Shown piece by piece: positions 55,229 to 64,000 of a stretch of DNA of 64,000 nt. This stretch comes from Amoebidium appalachense (taxonomy: Eukaryota > Ichthyosporea): assembly GCA_963693365.1 (NCBI GenBank), contig CAVNZM010000002.1, forward strand, positions 6,262,001-6,326,000. Direction: 5' to 3'. The notes beneath the pieces were generated by a model, which worked only from the letters and a program-made list of their open reading frames with translations, ran no database searches and was not told where the DNA came from. Both the position numbers and the translations under genes were made by a program. Each line of letters opens with the position of its first letter. Within the stretch, counting starts at the first letter, position 1.

Positions 55229-55531
55229 ATGCCGGAGGCAAGACTTCCCCTCACTCCCGTCGTGGCTCCCCGAGGTGACCGAGACAAAGAGAAGCAGAAA
55301 TGCAAGTCAGTGAGGAATTTTATTATTGAATTTAGCCCTAATAAATAACATCAATATCTGATCAGAAAACCCCCAAAACCCCCGGATAAACCCCCTAAGC
55401 CCCAGAACACCGTGTGTGTGTGCACACGTGTGTGTGTGTGTATGTGTGTGTGTTTGTGTGTGTATGATAGGCTATTGAAGGAACAGCACTTCCAGCACAC
55501 AATGGCCGAAAGAACCCCTTCATCTATCCAA
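55229..55531 (-). repeat. Split direct repeat Y2 (303 bp)
   Basis: Identical by eye to 56014-56316. It starts at the ATG shared with the target and ends at ATCTATCCAA. A 21-bp spacer separates it from X2. Confidence 0.92.
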
Positions 55532-55552
55532 GGGTGCCAGTGGGAGGGAGGG

Positions 55553-56013
55553 AAGAGAAAGCAAGAGCAAACCGTAAGGCACCAACTAATCAGACTGAGG
55601 TCTCAGCTTCTGCCCCTTTACACAAGGTGCCACCAAACCAAGAAAACACCCAAACAGCCTAATTATTACCTTATCACGTTGCTCCCTCCCCTTTTTTCTT
55701 TTCACCTACACACTAGCTCTAAAAACAAGAACTGAACGAACGACGCCCACAGCCAGCTCTACAAAGCTGGTGCGCGGCTCACTCACATTTTTAGAACAGT
55801 GGAAAAGCCACCAATCATATCACCTATCTACTGATAACTACGGATCACTTCATAACTATACCTGATCTATGTCCAATCACTAAAGATACATACGACTGAG
55901 CTTAACATTCTACCCGTTAGGGCCAATCAGCTTGCACCGCTATGTAGCCGTTACCGCCGACTGACCGAACACGTGTCATCTCTCACCGCTGCCTCCTCCC
56001 GCTCGAGAACAAC
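55553..56013 (-). repeat. Split direct repeat X2 (461 bp)
   Basis: Matches 61051-61511 except for one base near its outer end (CTCGAG versus CGCGAG). Confidence 0.92.
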
Positions 56014-56316
56014 ATGCCGGAGGCAAGACTTCCCCTCACTCCCGTCGTGGCTCCCCGAGGTGACCGAGACAAAGAGAAGCAGAAATGCAAGTCAGTGAGG
56101 AATTTTATTATTGAATTTAGCCCTAATAAATAACATCAATATCTGATCAGAAAACCCCCAAAACCCCCGGATAAACCCCCTAAGCCCCAGAACACCGTGT
56201 GTGTGTGCACACGTGTGTGTGTGTGTATGTGTGTGTGTTTGTGTGTGTATGATAGGCTATTGAAGGAACAGCACTTCCAGCACACAATGGCCGAAAGAAC
56301 CCCTTCATCTATCCAA
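56014..56316 (-). repeat. Split direct repeat Y1 (303 bp)
   Basis: This is the copy of Y2 that directly follows the coding region and abuts X2 at an AACAAC/ATG junction. Confidence 0.92.
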
Positions 56317-56401
56317 ACCTACCCTACTTGTTTTTATTTTGTGATTGTGTTTTTTAAATAATGTGTGTTGGGTGTGTGTGTAGAACTTCAGCCTATAGCT
56401 G

Positions 56402-57193
56402 CTAATCGTGCGTAATCATGTGTGGCCTACGGGCCAAGGATTTTGCCTGGGCTGACAGATGAGCGGGCATTGAAATTGCCAGGAGCATGGCCTTGTTCGT
56501 GTCAATGTAGTGGTTGAAAGGCGTCGTGAAAGTACGCCACCGACCATTGATACGAATTTGCTCATAGTCCTCCCCTCTGAGTGCTGCTGTGGAGGCTGCC
56601 CCGTGCCGTGTGCTGTACAATGAGAAGTCGCTATCCAGGCCCACAGCCGTCAGACTCTGTTGCATACGAGTTGCGACCAGCGATGGTGTGTACCCAGGAT
56701 GAAACAGAGGGTCGGATGGGCGGGAGCCATGGGGAAAAGCACCCACTGCCATGAGCTTCTGCAGCAAATGCAAGCACACTGGATCACGGATCACCACCAT
56801 CTGATGATTGCCCGTTTTGGACCGTGGAAGAAGCAACACTGCACTGCCCGCTGGAACATTGATTTCAATCAACCGTGGATCATTCGGAGGAATGAAATCT
56901 GCCACCGTGCGCCGCGAGAGCTCCCCCGGCCGGGTGTAGGTTGCGAATGACATACACAGATAGAGTGCTACGTGCGGCATCTTGTATTCCCACAGAGCCG
57001 ACACTGCCAAAATCATGTAGTCGTAGGGGAGTGGTCTGTGGTGATTGGTCGGGTTAGCATGGTCCCACCCCCTTAGGACCCTGGCCGACAGGACCAAGGA
57101 GTCCTTGCACTGGGGATAGAAATGGTGGATGGCTGACAGCACCGTCTTGCAGTGGGCGAGCCCGCTGCGGGTCTCCCCAACTCTTCGTACATG
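56402..57193 (-). CDS. Tyrosine recombinase, catalytic part (-1 frame relative to the RT ORF)
   Basis: The frame is open from just after a TGA (57194-57196) to the stop at 56402. There is no ATG in its first ~85 nt and the alignment-like start is a GTG codon, so it likely needs frameshifting from ORF2. It shows the first catalytic Arg in TYTRPGELSRR, the second Arg box YSTRHGAAS, and GRW followed by NHYID with the presumed nucleophile Tyr. The His of the usual HxxR box appears to be Tyr. The N-terminal core-binding region lies in the ORF2 frame. This enzyme replaces integrase and inserts a circular DNA copy by site-specific recombination. Confidence 0.85.
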   Translation of the reverse strand, partial: HVRRVGETRSGLAHCKTVLSAIHHFYPQCKDSLVLSARVLRGWDHANPTNHHRPLPYDYMILAVSALWEYKMPHVALYLCMSFATYTRPGELSRRTVADFIPPNDPRLIEINVPAGSAVLLLPRSKTGNHQMVVIRDPVCLHLLQKLMAVGAFPHGSRPSDPLFHPGYTPSLVATRMQQSLTAVGLDSDFSLYSTRHGAASTAALRGEDYEQIRINGRWRTFTTPFNHYIDTNKAMLLAISMPAHLSAQAKSLARRPHMITHD

Positions 57194-59757
57194 TCAGCTG
57201 CATAGCTCGCAAGCATGTTATCCACCTGCTCTACCGACTGGAAGGTGCTCACCCCATCTTCCACACACCACGCTACGAATTTGTTCAAGGCGTTGTCGTA
57301 TTTCGCCACTGTGGGAGCCGTGACATTGAGATTGAGCATATGCGTGATTTTTGCAGAGGGGACGACGTCACGTGACGGCATGTCTGCTGGATTGTGGGCA
57401 GAAGGGACCCACACCCACGCCGGTCGAAGTGCGGCTGCACACACAAGTGCTGCCACTCGCCGGCACAGATGATTTAGCCGTCGTGAACTCGATCTACCCT
57501 TGGCCACCGCAAACAACAAAGATGTGTTGTCGATGAGATGAGCTACTCTGGTGCCGTGATTTTGTGGTGCTCGCGTGAAACGTCGTAGTGATAATAGCAG
57601 CGCATGCCCCTCGAGGATGGTGATGTGATCTTCGTGCCGCCACGGAGTAGATATCGGATGGTGCCACTGCAGACCGTCAACTACTTTTAGAAAAGAGTCG
57701 TCGGTCGTGGGGTGGTTCGTGCTGTCGTTACATTCATCGGCCGAAAGGGCGTTAATCACGAGCTCACCGGTGTCGTCCACAGGCCCCAAGAAGGAATAAC
57801 CGGGTCTGGACACCGACTGTGCTAATGCCGTCAACGATTGCTCAGCCGTAACGGACGCAATAGAAACACCTGCTCCCTTGGTGGACGCATCTGATGCCAA
57901 CAGAAGAGAGGCGGGAGCAGCCGTCAAATCACACACAATGAGAGGTGCCAAATCCACCAACAGGGTCAACTCCCCCTTGACTGCAGAGGGGATTGGGCAT
58001 GCCGTTAGTGGACATTGGCCGGCTGACAACGCAAACTGATAACTTGCCTCTAACACAGAAAATAAAGCTCTATTCAAAAGCAACAACCATGCCCAGCCCC
58101 CAAGCAAACGAGATAACGCCCGTGGAGCCACCTCCCGCATGAACAGAACCGCCTTTGTGTCGGCTAGTAGCCGCGCCAACCGTGATGCATCCGGTCGAAT
58201 AACACCGTCCCGTCCAATAGCCAACCCGAGTGCTACGGTCTCCGGGTGGTCGCGTGACGCCGTGACCGTTTTGGACGGTTTTATTTCGAATCCGTGTGTC
58301 TCTCCAGCGCGCCCGGCTGCCGTCATCTCGGAATTTACAGTAGATTCCTCCAACCCAACCCCCACCCAATCATCCACGTAGATCAAATGTGCCGTATCCG
58401 ATTGGTCGGTAATGGAATATGCCGGTGAAGAATTCGATTGGATGCATCGTTCGATACGTAAAGGCGGGTGCGTGATGTGCTGGTGAGAACGTTGGGCGAC
58501 AAACGGTGCCCATTTCCAGCCCATCGGCATAGACAACACCCGCGGATACACCAACCTATCGACACCCGGCAGTCCCACTGCTGAAGACGAAACCGGCGGA
58601 AGCCCTTGGTACCAAGACAGCCAGTCTGGCACCCGAAAACGGTGGTAGAAATTCGAAAAATCGTACTTGGCCACCACCACCGCTGCGTCCTTCGGAACAA
58701 TGATACTACACAAATCTGCCGGACTGGGAAAATTCGGATTGGGCGGGTCTATCATGACTGCATTCATGGGGCGAGCATCCATGATAAGACGGTCTTCCTT
58801 CTCATCTTTCTCCACCGCAAATAAACCATTGATAATCTTTAGGGGCTCCGAAATTTCTGAAAAAGCAACCATACCACAAACATACATACGCTTAGCCAAT
58901 ATAGGCCACTCCGCAGGCGACGCAAATGCATGGACAGGACGCCCGGGCAAAGGGTGGGCTCCTTCGGCACCCTCAGTGGTGCTCTCAGTTGCCAACACGC
59001 CCCCAAGCCCGCAAACTCCGTGACCGTTCGGCTGTCCGACCGCGTCACCCGTGCGATTTGACGCCACCACCAACACGTTTGGCTTCTCCATCATCTCCTT
59101 GAGGTCAGGTGGAAGGACCTCTAGGAGCGGAACTGTTGCCCCAAACCCCTCAGGAGGAAGGGCAATACGCTCAGCAACTATGGGGGTGAAGGCTTTTGAG
59201 TGATTGAAATATGGGAAAGATTCAGACACAGCCGCTAAGGGGACATTGCTGATCCTGCGGCGCATATCCGCGCAAAAAACGAAAATTCGCTGAATGGATT
59301 GTGTCTGTGCCGGTGAGGGTGCATGAGAAAAATGCGTGGATTTAGGAAAAGGCGTGGGAAAAAAGTGTGTGCTGGTAGGAGGGGAAAATGTTGAAAAGTG
59401 TGTGTGATTCTGGGAAGAGGTGTCGTGCATGTTGTGCCAAACATCGTTCCTAGGAGATTCTACCGAGCCAGGTGGCCCATTATACAACGTGTTGATTGCA
59501 GCTATGGTTCTATTAACCAACTTTAACACAGCAAATCTCTTGTTGAACCTCCCACGTCTTCTTGGAGAGGCCAACCTAACACCATCAAGCAACAGCGGGA
59601 CTACAAAAAGGGGAAGTGGAAGTAAATCATTAGACACATGGGGAAACAAGCCTGGCTCAGCCGCGCCCGTGACGCCCTCACCAGGGGTACTAACATGGGG
59701 GGCTACGGGCTCACCGGTGTACCACTTCCGAGAGCCCACCCCCGACACACCACTCAT
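57073..59757 (-). CDS. Reverse transcriptase / RNase H plus start of the recombinase (Ngaro-type ORF2)
   Basis: 894 residues from ATG 59757. That ATG overlaps the ORF1 stop as ATGA, suggesting termination-reinitiation. The first ~270 residues are a low-complexity, Pro-rich region without a recognised domain. The RT spans about 310-510 with the strand DRLIMDARPMNAV, KYDFSNFYHRF, PMGWKWAP and the catalytic YVDD near residue 459. RNase H follows with LLASDASTKGAG near 621 and ends with WVPSAHNPADMPSRD near 790. The last ~80 residues (KYDNALNKFVAWC...) are the SAM-like N-terminal domain of the recombinase, which then continues in another frame. Confidence 0.9.
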   Translation of the reverse strand: MSGVSGVGSRKWYTGEPVAPHVSTPGEGVTGAAEPGLFPHVSNDLLPLPLFVVPLLLDGVRLASPRRRGRFNKRFAVLKLVNRTIAAINTLYNGPPGSVESPRNDVWHNMHDTSSQNHTHFSTFSPPTSTHFFPTPFPKSTHFSHAPSPAQTQSIQRIFVFCADMRRRISNVPLAAVSESFPYFNHSKAFTPIVAERIALPPEGFGATVPLLEVLPPDLKEMMEKPNVLVVASNRTGDAVGQPNGHGVCGLGGVLATESTTEGAEGAHPLPGRPVHAFASPAEWPILAKRMYVCGMVAFSEISEPLKIINGLFAVEKDEKEDRLIMDARPMNAVMIDPPNPNFPSPADLCSIIVPKDAAVVVAKYDFSNFYHRFRVPDWLSWYQGLPPVSSSAVGLPGVDRLVYPRVLSMPMGWKWAPFVAQRSHQHITHPPLRIERCIQSNSSPAYSITDQSDTAHLIYVDDWVGVGLEESTVNSEMTAAGRAGETHGFEIKPSKTVTASRDHPETVALGLAIGRDGVIRPDASRLARLLADTKAVLFMREVAPRALSRLLGGWAWLLLLNRALFSVLEASYQFALSAGQCPLTACPIPSAVKGELTLLVDLAPLIVCDLTAAPASLLLASDASTKGAGVSIASVTAEQSLTALAQSVSRPGYSFLGPVDDTGELVINALSADECNDSTNHPTTDDSFLKVVDGLQWHHPISTPWRHEDHITILEGHALLLSLRRFTRAPQNHGTRVAHLIDNTSLLFAVAKGRSSSRRLNHLCRRVAALVCAAALRPAWVWVPSAHNPADMPSRDVVPSAKITHMLNLNVTAPTVAKYDNALNKFVAWCVEDGVSTFQSVEQVDNMLASYAADMYEELGRPAAGSPTARRCCQPSTISIPSARTPWSCRPGS

Positions 59758-61034
59758 CGATCCCTGACGGGGTTAGGGCCCTCGCCCTTCCCCATCTTTC
59801 CCTCCTTCTCCTTTCCCTTTTTCCCCTTCTCGATCTGCGCAAACAGCTTAACCGTCGTAGCCTCACGCGCCAACAGCGCGTTTGCACGGACCAGCGTGGC
59901 GCTCGATGTGCTCTTGCCTAGTACCGAGGGGCAGTAGCTGAGGCTGTAGCCGGGCACGTTCACATAGGCGTCCAAATCCATGACCCGGCGGAGGAGGCGC
60001 TCCGTTGCATCAAGGAAGAGGAACTTGGGCCCACACTGTTTGATGCCCACATCGATTGCATCAAGGATGACAGAAGCCTCATACCACGCAAATGCTTTCT
60101 GGGACCCTGTGGCCCTTGCCTTCGCAAACGTGCCAACCGCAAATGTGGTGACCAAGTCGCGCCCGGTAGAGTAGTCGCCGTAGGAGATATTGTCGTTGAT
60201 GAAGTTGTGGCCCAGATAACCTTCCTCCGAGAACGAACCTGCAATTCTTCCCAAATCCGCCGGTTTCACTGCGAATTGCAAAGTTTCCTGCACTGGCTCT
60301 GCGGGCACCACACGAGCCGTCTTGGCAATCTTAACCGTTTTGCTGTCTTGGAAGTACACCCCTGCCGCCGCCATCCATGAATCGGAAGGGTCCGTTATCC
60401 ACTCCTCTGGAATAGACTCACTCAACTGCTGCTTAGCTGGAGCGGGCTTAGGGCGAAGACGAAGGGACTCAACCGTGGCTCTGCCCTGCTTGGCACCGTC
60501 GTTTTGCGAGTCCTCGGCCAAGAAGCCCCCCAAAAACGCCTGCTGGTGCCCCCACTCACCCCTGCCTGCCGTGCCCGTGTCGTCTCCGCTCTCTTTAGGC
60601 TGCTTGGTTGTGCCGGGAATATCTTGACTGGGCTGGTAGGCATGCACAAACCGATAGGGCGATGGTTGCTGGTTGGTGACGACAACCTTCTGAGCGATAT
60701 AAGCCAACAGCTCCCAACCCTCGTCTCTCTGCCCCTCCAAACTGCCGAGGTCAAATTTACACAGCTCGAGCACGTGGCACAGATAGTCCACCTGCTCCTT
60801 GGTGGGAGGATCGGACACGTCTCCCTCCTGGGCAACTACCCTGTCCAGCAACGCTGCTAGCAGCCTACGAAAGACCAACCACCGAGAGGAGGATGGGCTG
60901 CGAATATACGCCACGCCCCGCTCAATCACTATCACCACTGCTGTCGACCACGAGGCCGTGTTCACCTGGCTGTCAAGAAACCCCTCTGCTTGCCTCTCCA
61001 GAATGCGACTTTCCTGTGCGTTTCCGGCTGCCAT
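59754..61034 (-). CDS. Gag-like ORF1 of the Ngaro-type element
   Basis: 426 residues from the ATG at 61034, 17 bp inside repeat X1. No zinc knuckle or known domain is seen. A helical N-terminal half is followed by a charged middle, a Tyr/Gly-containing segment and a Lys/Gly-rich basic tail (KGKKGKEKEGK), compatible with nucleic-acid binding. By position it is the structural protein of the particle. Its stop shares four bases with the ORF2 start. Confidence 0.75.
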   Translation of the reverse strand: MAAGNAQESRILERQAEGFLDSQVNTASWSTAVVIVIERGVAYIRSPSSSRWLVFRRLLAALLDRVVAQEGDVSDPPTKEQVDYLCHVLELCKFDLGSLEGQRDEGWELLAYIAQKVVVTNQQPSPYRFVHAYQPSQDIPGTTKQPKESGDDTGTAGRGEWGHQQAFLGGFLAEDSQNDGAKQGRATVESLRLRPKPAPAKQQLSESIPEEWITDPSDSWMAAAGVYFQDSKTVKIAKTARVVPAEPVQETLQFAVKPADLGRIAGSFSEEGYLGHNFINDNISYGDYSTGRDLVTTFAVGTFAKARATGSQKAFAWYEASVILDAIDVGIKQCGPKFLFLDATERLLRRVMDLDAYVNVPGYSLSYCPSVLGKSTSSATLVRANALLAREATTVKLFAQIEKGKKGKEKEGKMGKGEGPNPVRDR

Positions 61035-61050
61035 GATTGCGAAAAGAAGC

Positions 61051-61511
61051 AAGAGAAAGCAAGAGCAAACCGTAAGGCACCAACTAATCAGACTGAGGTC
61101 TCAGCTTCTGCCCCTTTACACAAGGTGCCACCAAACCAAGAAAACACCCAAACAGCCTAATTATTACCTTATCACGTTGCTCCCTCCCCTTTTTTCTTTT
61201 CACCTACACACTAGCTCTAAAAACAAGAACTGAACGAACGACGCCCACAGCCAGCTCTACAAAGCTGGTGCGCGGCTCACTCACATTTTTAGAACAGTGG
61301 AAAAGCCACCAATCATATCACCTATCTACTGATAACTACGGATCACTTCATAACTATACCTGATCTATGTCCAATCACTAAAGATACATACGACTGAGCT
61401 TAACATTCTACCCGTTAGGGCCAATCAGCTTGCACCGCTATGTAGCCGTTACCGCCGACTGACCGAACACGTGTCATCTCTCACCGCTGCCTCCTCCCGC
61501 GCGAGAACAAC
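61051..61511 (-). repeat. Split direct repeat X1 (461 bp), element 5' end
   Basis: Matches X2 (55553-56013). Its outer end AACAAC meets the ATG that continues into LTR sequence. Confidence 0.92.
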
Positions 61512-61883
61512 ATGGCTATCACGGTTCCAATAAACTTAGTGAGCCAATCGGGTGACAGTACTTGACTATGTGTGTAGCGATGCATTCCACAGTCATACCT
61601 CACGGCTACTTGCATATTTTCCCATGATAAAACTATAACTTAACGCTCATGGTTCCTCTACTACGTGTCGGTCCCATGCGACTATTATATCTGTTTTCCC
61701 ATGAATAATCCTGCAAGCTGCACGTGCACATATGTTTAACTCCATGCTCATGCGCACAAGACTGGGGGGGACATGCATACTGGCCTACCTAAGATCAAAC
61801 ACAGTGGTATACATACATGTACACGTGCGCGTATATCTCAACCTGTGTACATCCATACTAGATATCCGGTATAATATACCACA
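61512..61883 (-). repeat. 5' LTR of the gypsy element, second part
   Basis: Continues the LTR from ATGGCTATCACGG to ATATACCACA. It carries an extra 8 bp (TGTGTGTA) near 61570 compared with the other LTR. Confidence 0.9.
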
Positions 61884-61888
61884 GGGCC
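61884..61888. other. Right target-site duplication GGGCC
   Basis: Directly follows the LTR end and matches 50445-50449. Confidence 0.85.
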
Positions 61889-61950
61889 TAATAATCGTTT
61901 CTGCTGCATTGTGTGTGTTTGGTGGAATACAAAGTGCAAATCAGTCACTT

Positions 61951-62140
61951 ACTATGGGGTGGTAAGAGCAAGAATCGTGTTTTGACGACATGGGGATGTG
62001 AGCCGAATGCCCAAAGTTTGCCCCGATTTGATTGGTGGGGTTCAATGGCTGACATGCCGAACCAACCAAAACGAGGCAGATTTCACCATGTGGCTCACAT
62101 TCCAATTAAAACACGATTCTTGCTCTGACCACCCCATAGT
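61951..62140. mobile_element. Foldback (MITE-like) element, near-complete palindrome
   Basis: The arm at 61951-62004 (ACTATGGGGTGG, AGAGCAAGAATCGTGTTTT, ATGTGAGCC) recurs inverted at 62092-62140. The inner parts (TTTGCCCCGATTTGATTGG and its counterpart near 62065-62085) still pair weakly. No ORF is present. Flanking duplications are not clear. Confidence 0.8.
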
Positions 62141-63014
62141 GCACTACACAGTGCTTATGTCCTTAGTGTAGACGCTCGTGCTATCTGGAGGTGTACATGT
62201 GCCTTCAACTTGACCGGCCGGGCCACAGTTTTTGCATGTGTGTGTGTGTGTGTGTGTGCCCGTGTGCTCGCACATGTGTATGAGTGTGTGTGTCACAGTG
62301 CGTGTGTGTGTGCGTGCGTGCGCGCGCGTGTGTGTGCACTTTTGCCTTCCAAATCCTGTGTTTGTGTTTGTGAATGCGCATTTTATGGGTACGGTGTGTG
62401 CGTGCCTCTATTGTTTGTGTGTGTGCGTGGGCGCACGTGACACTGTGGCATTTGTTTTGTATGCGCTTGATAAGTGTTTTTGTTCGTGTACGTGTACGTG
62501 CATGTGTGTGTGTGCATGTGCATGTGCGTGTTTGTATGTGTTTGCACGCGCACGGGGGGGGGGGGGGGGGGGGCAAAAGGATATTGTTCCAAGTTCTCTG
62601 TCCTTGCATCATTACAGCTCTGCATTGGTCCGTATTACACATCATCCCTTATGGGTAACCACATTACGCTTTACGTTCCGTATGTTGTTATCTAAAGGTG
62701 TGTAGAACAGTAAAGAAATGATTTGATTCGTCATTAAACTTAATGGGTTTAAGAATATTGAAGGGTGCCATGAAATTGTCGTTTTCAATCCACAGCTGTA
62801 CAACCATTACATGCAACGCGCGTTCTTACTCAACCATTATTCGAACCTTTTCTCATATATCACATAATTTCATGCTTATCAGTTATCAATAGCACTATTC
62901 ACAAACGCCCAGCACTAAAAAAAGGCAAGGATATCAGCCAGGCAGAACGTTTTCTTAAAAATATCTTCCGGTCATCTCACTACATGCAGGAGGAAAGAGG
63001 CACTGAACAGTTTA

Positions 63015-63063
<49 letters not shown>

Positions 63064-63156
63064 AAGAAAAAAGAAAAAAAGAAGAAACAAACAAAACAGT
63101 GTGGACGAAGCATGCTGAGCAAGCAGACTCTATTGCATTCTGCCAGGCAATGCTTC

Positions 63157-63203
<47 letters not shown>

Positions 63204-63239
63204 ATACCCGGGCCCCAATCACACACACACCCACCCACC
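62141..63239. other. Interval between the foldback element and the right-end gene
   Basis: No exon is seen. It holds (GT)n-rich DNA at about 62235-62340 and 62500-62560, a G run at about 62555-62573, a C run followed by A at about 63018-63065, and a C run at about 63160-63189. Confidence 0.55.
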
Positions 63240-63752
63240 CTATTGGCCCTGCTTCTCACCCTCCTTCCCCTTCAGAAACTGCAACATGCTTGCCTGCTTC
63301 CCACCCGCCCCGCCACCAGCCTTTTTTTGCCGTGCCCTCAACACGGCCACCATAGCATCCACATACAACGCCACGTGCTCACCCTTCAGCGCCTTAAACC
63401 TTCTCATTCCCTTTGTCGTTGCCCGCTTCACCATTTCCAACTTAACATTATGGCTACCCTTGAATCTCGCTATGTTGACTCGCTCCAAAGCGTCGCTGCA
63501 AAAGTTTCCAGGAGTCGAAACACTATCCAGCCCTTCCCTTGCCAAAAACTCCATCGGTGTGTACATCTCATCTTTTACAAACGTACCCTTCAACCCGTTT
63601 TCTTTGCGATTTTGCAACTCGTCCCACAAATCTGGTTCCTGTTTCCTCCGTTTGGGGGCGTGTTGTGGTTGGCTGGGGCCTGTGTTTGATTCCTCTGGTT
63701 CCGGTTTTTTGACACCGTGACCGATTTTATCGTCTTTATCCTTTTGGGCCTC
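63240..63752 (-). CDS. Unrecognised protein, C-terminal exon (nuclear-looking, possible PIP-like tail)
   Basis: An exon of 170 codons plus stop on the minus strand. It follows a good acceptor (CTTTCTCTTTCCACCACATACCGCAG) just above 63752. It begins with a Lys/Glu-rich stretch and a basic patch (KRRKQE). A helical, conserved-looking block (FVKDEMYTPMEFLAREG..., ALERVNIARFKGSHNVK) follows, then a Gly/Lys tail ending QASMLQFLKGK. The tail loosely matches the PCNA-binding pattern Q-x-x-M-x-x-F. I do not recognise the family. Upstream exons lie beyond the right edge or in the intron containing the G run at about 63937-63969. Confidence 0.65.
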   Translation of the reverse strand, partial: EAQKDKDDKIGHGVKKPEPEESNTGPSQPQHAPKRRKQEPDLWDELQNRKENGLKGTFVKDEMYTPMEFLAREGLDSVSTPGNFCSDALERVNIARFKGSHNVKLEMVKRATTKGMRRFKALKGEHVALYVDAMVAVLRARQKKAGGGAGGKQASMLQFLKGKEGEKQGQ

Positions 63753-63935
63753 CTGCGGTATGTGGTGGAAAGAGAAAGTGAGCGGGCGACTGGTTGTTTG
63801 CTGGTGGCTGATTGTCATAGGGTAATGAGCCAAGAATCTAGTAGACGGTTTCGATGAAGGTATGAGCAAAATTCAACAAAACAAAAGAAGACACAAAAAT
63901 TAAATGCAAAGAAAAGGAAGAGAACTTGAGGGAAA

Positions 63936-63970
<35 letters not shown>

Positions 63971-64000
63971 AGATGCCGAGCCGCACAGAAACCAGAACAA

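Larger units (their letters stand above)
55229..61511 (-). mobile_element. Ngaro/DIRS-type tyrosine-recombinase retrotransposon, complete, 6.28 kb
   Basis: In element orientation the order is X1 (61511-61051), ORF1, ORF2, ORF3, Y1 (56316-56014), X2 (56013-55553), Y2 (55531-55229). This is the A1-ORFs-B1-A2-B2 split direct repeat plan of Ngaro and PAT elements. There is no integrase, no methyltransferase and no target duplication. Y1 and Y2 look identical and X1/X2 differ by one base, so the insertion is very recent. It sits inside an LTR at CCC/ATG/GCTATC. Confidence 0.92.
50450..61883 (-). mobile_element. Ty3/gypsy chromovirus, gag-less, with a nested tyrosine-recombinase retrotransposon
   Basis: Two LTRs of 611 bp (TG...CA ends) flank an internal region of 3.9 kb with one ORF. 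The 5' LTR, at the high-coordinate end, is interrupted by a 6.28-kb Ngaro-type element. Without it the gypsy element is about 5.15 kb. By eye the LTRs differ by about four substitutions and two small insertions, so the insertion is recent. A GGGCC target duplication flanks the whole. Confidence 0.93.

Overview
This is nuclear DNA of an intron-rich eukaryote. Every protein-coding locus is split by introns of roughly 0.3-2.1 kb. Those introns and the gaps between genes are packed with long poly-C/poly-G tracts and (CA)n/(GA)n microsatellites. Calcium-binding EGF exons, an AMPK/MARK-type kinase with a KA1 tail, ARV1, a CREB/ATF-like bZIP and a metal-dependent alkaline phosphatase would fit an animal or a close unicellular relative of animals such as an ichthyosporean. 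The species cannot be fixed from sequence alone, so this is inference.

Layout. 1-5022 (+): 3' part of a secreted multi-EGF protein, running off the left edge. 6577-7914 (-): bZIP transcription factor. 7915-20182: a gene-poor 12 kb with microsatellites, a 353-bp tandem duplication and a diverged inverted repeat. 20183-28862 (-): Ser/Thr kinase with a charged insertion in the N-lobe. 29650-34897 (+): mitochondrial-type hydroxyacyl-thioester dehydratase (HTD2/MaoC-like), divergent from the kinase. 36373-41265 (-): complete ARV1 in seven exons. 45537-50036 (+): complete secreted alkaline phosphatase in five exons. 50445-61888: nested retrotransposons. 61951-62140: foldback (MITE-like) element. 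63240 to the right edge (-): last exon of an unrecognised nuclear-looking protein.

The transposon nest is the most informative part. A minus-strand Ty3/gypsy chromovirus has 611-bp LTRs and a 5-bp GGGCC target duplication. Its single long ORF holds RT, RNase H, integrase and chromodomain but no gag or protease. One of its LTRs is interrupted by a complete 6.28-kb tyrosine-recombinase (Ngaro/DIRS-type) retrotransposon with split direct repeats. The insertion is at an ATG that is also shared by the element's repeat boundaries. Both layers look young.

Intact TGACGTCA (CRE) palindromes lie upstream of the bZIP gene, between the kinase and dehydratase genes, and upstream of ARV1. A CREB/ATF-like factor encoded in the same window could bind such sites, but that link is inference. 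Splice acceptors are very often embedded in sense-strand C runs or (CA)n. In ARV1 one acceptor lies in a threefold 40-bp tandem repeat that also copies the acceptor itself.
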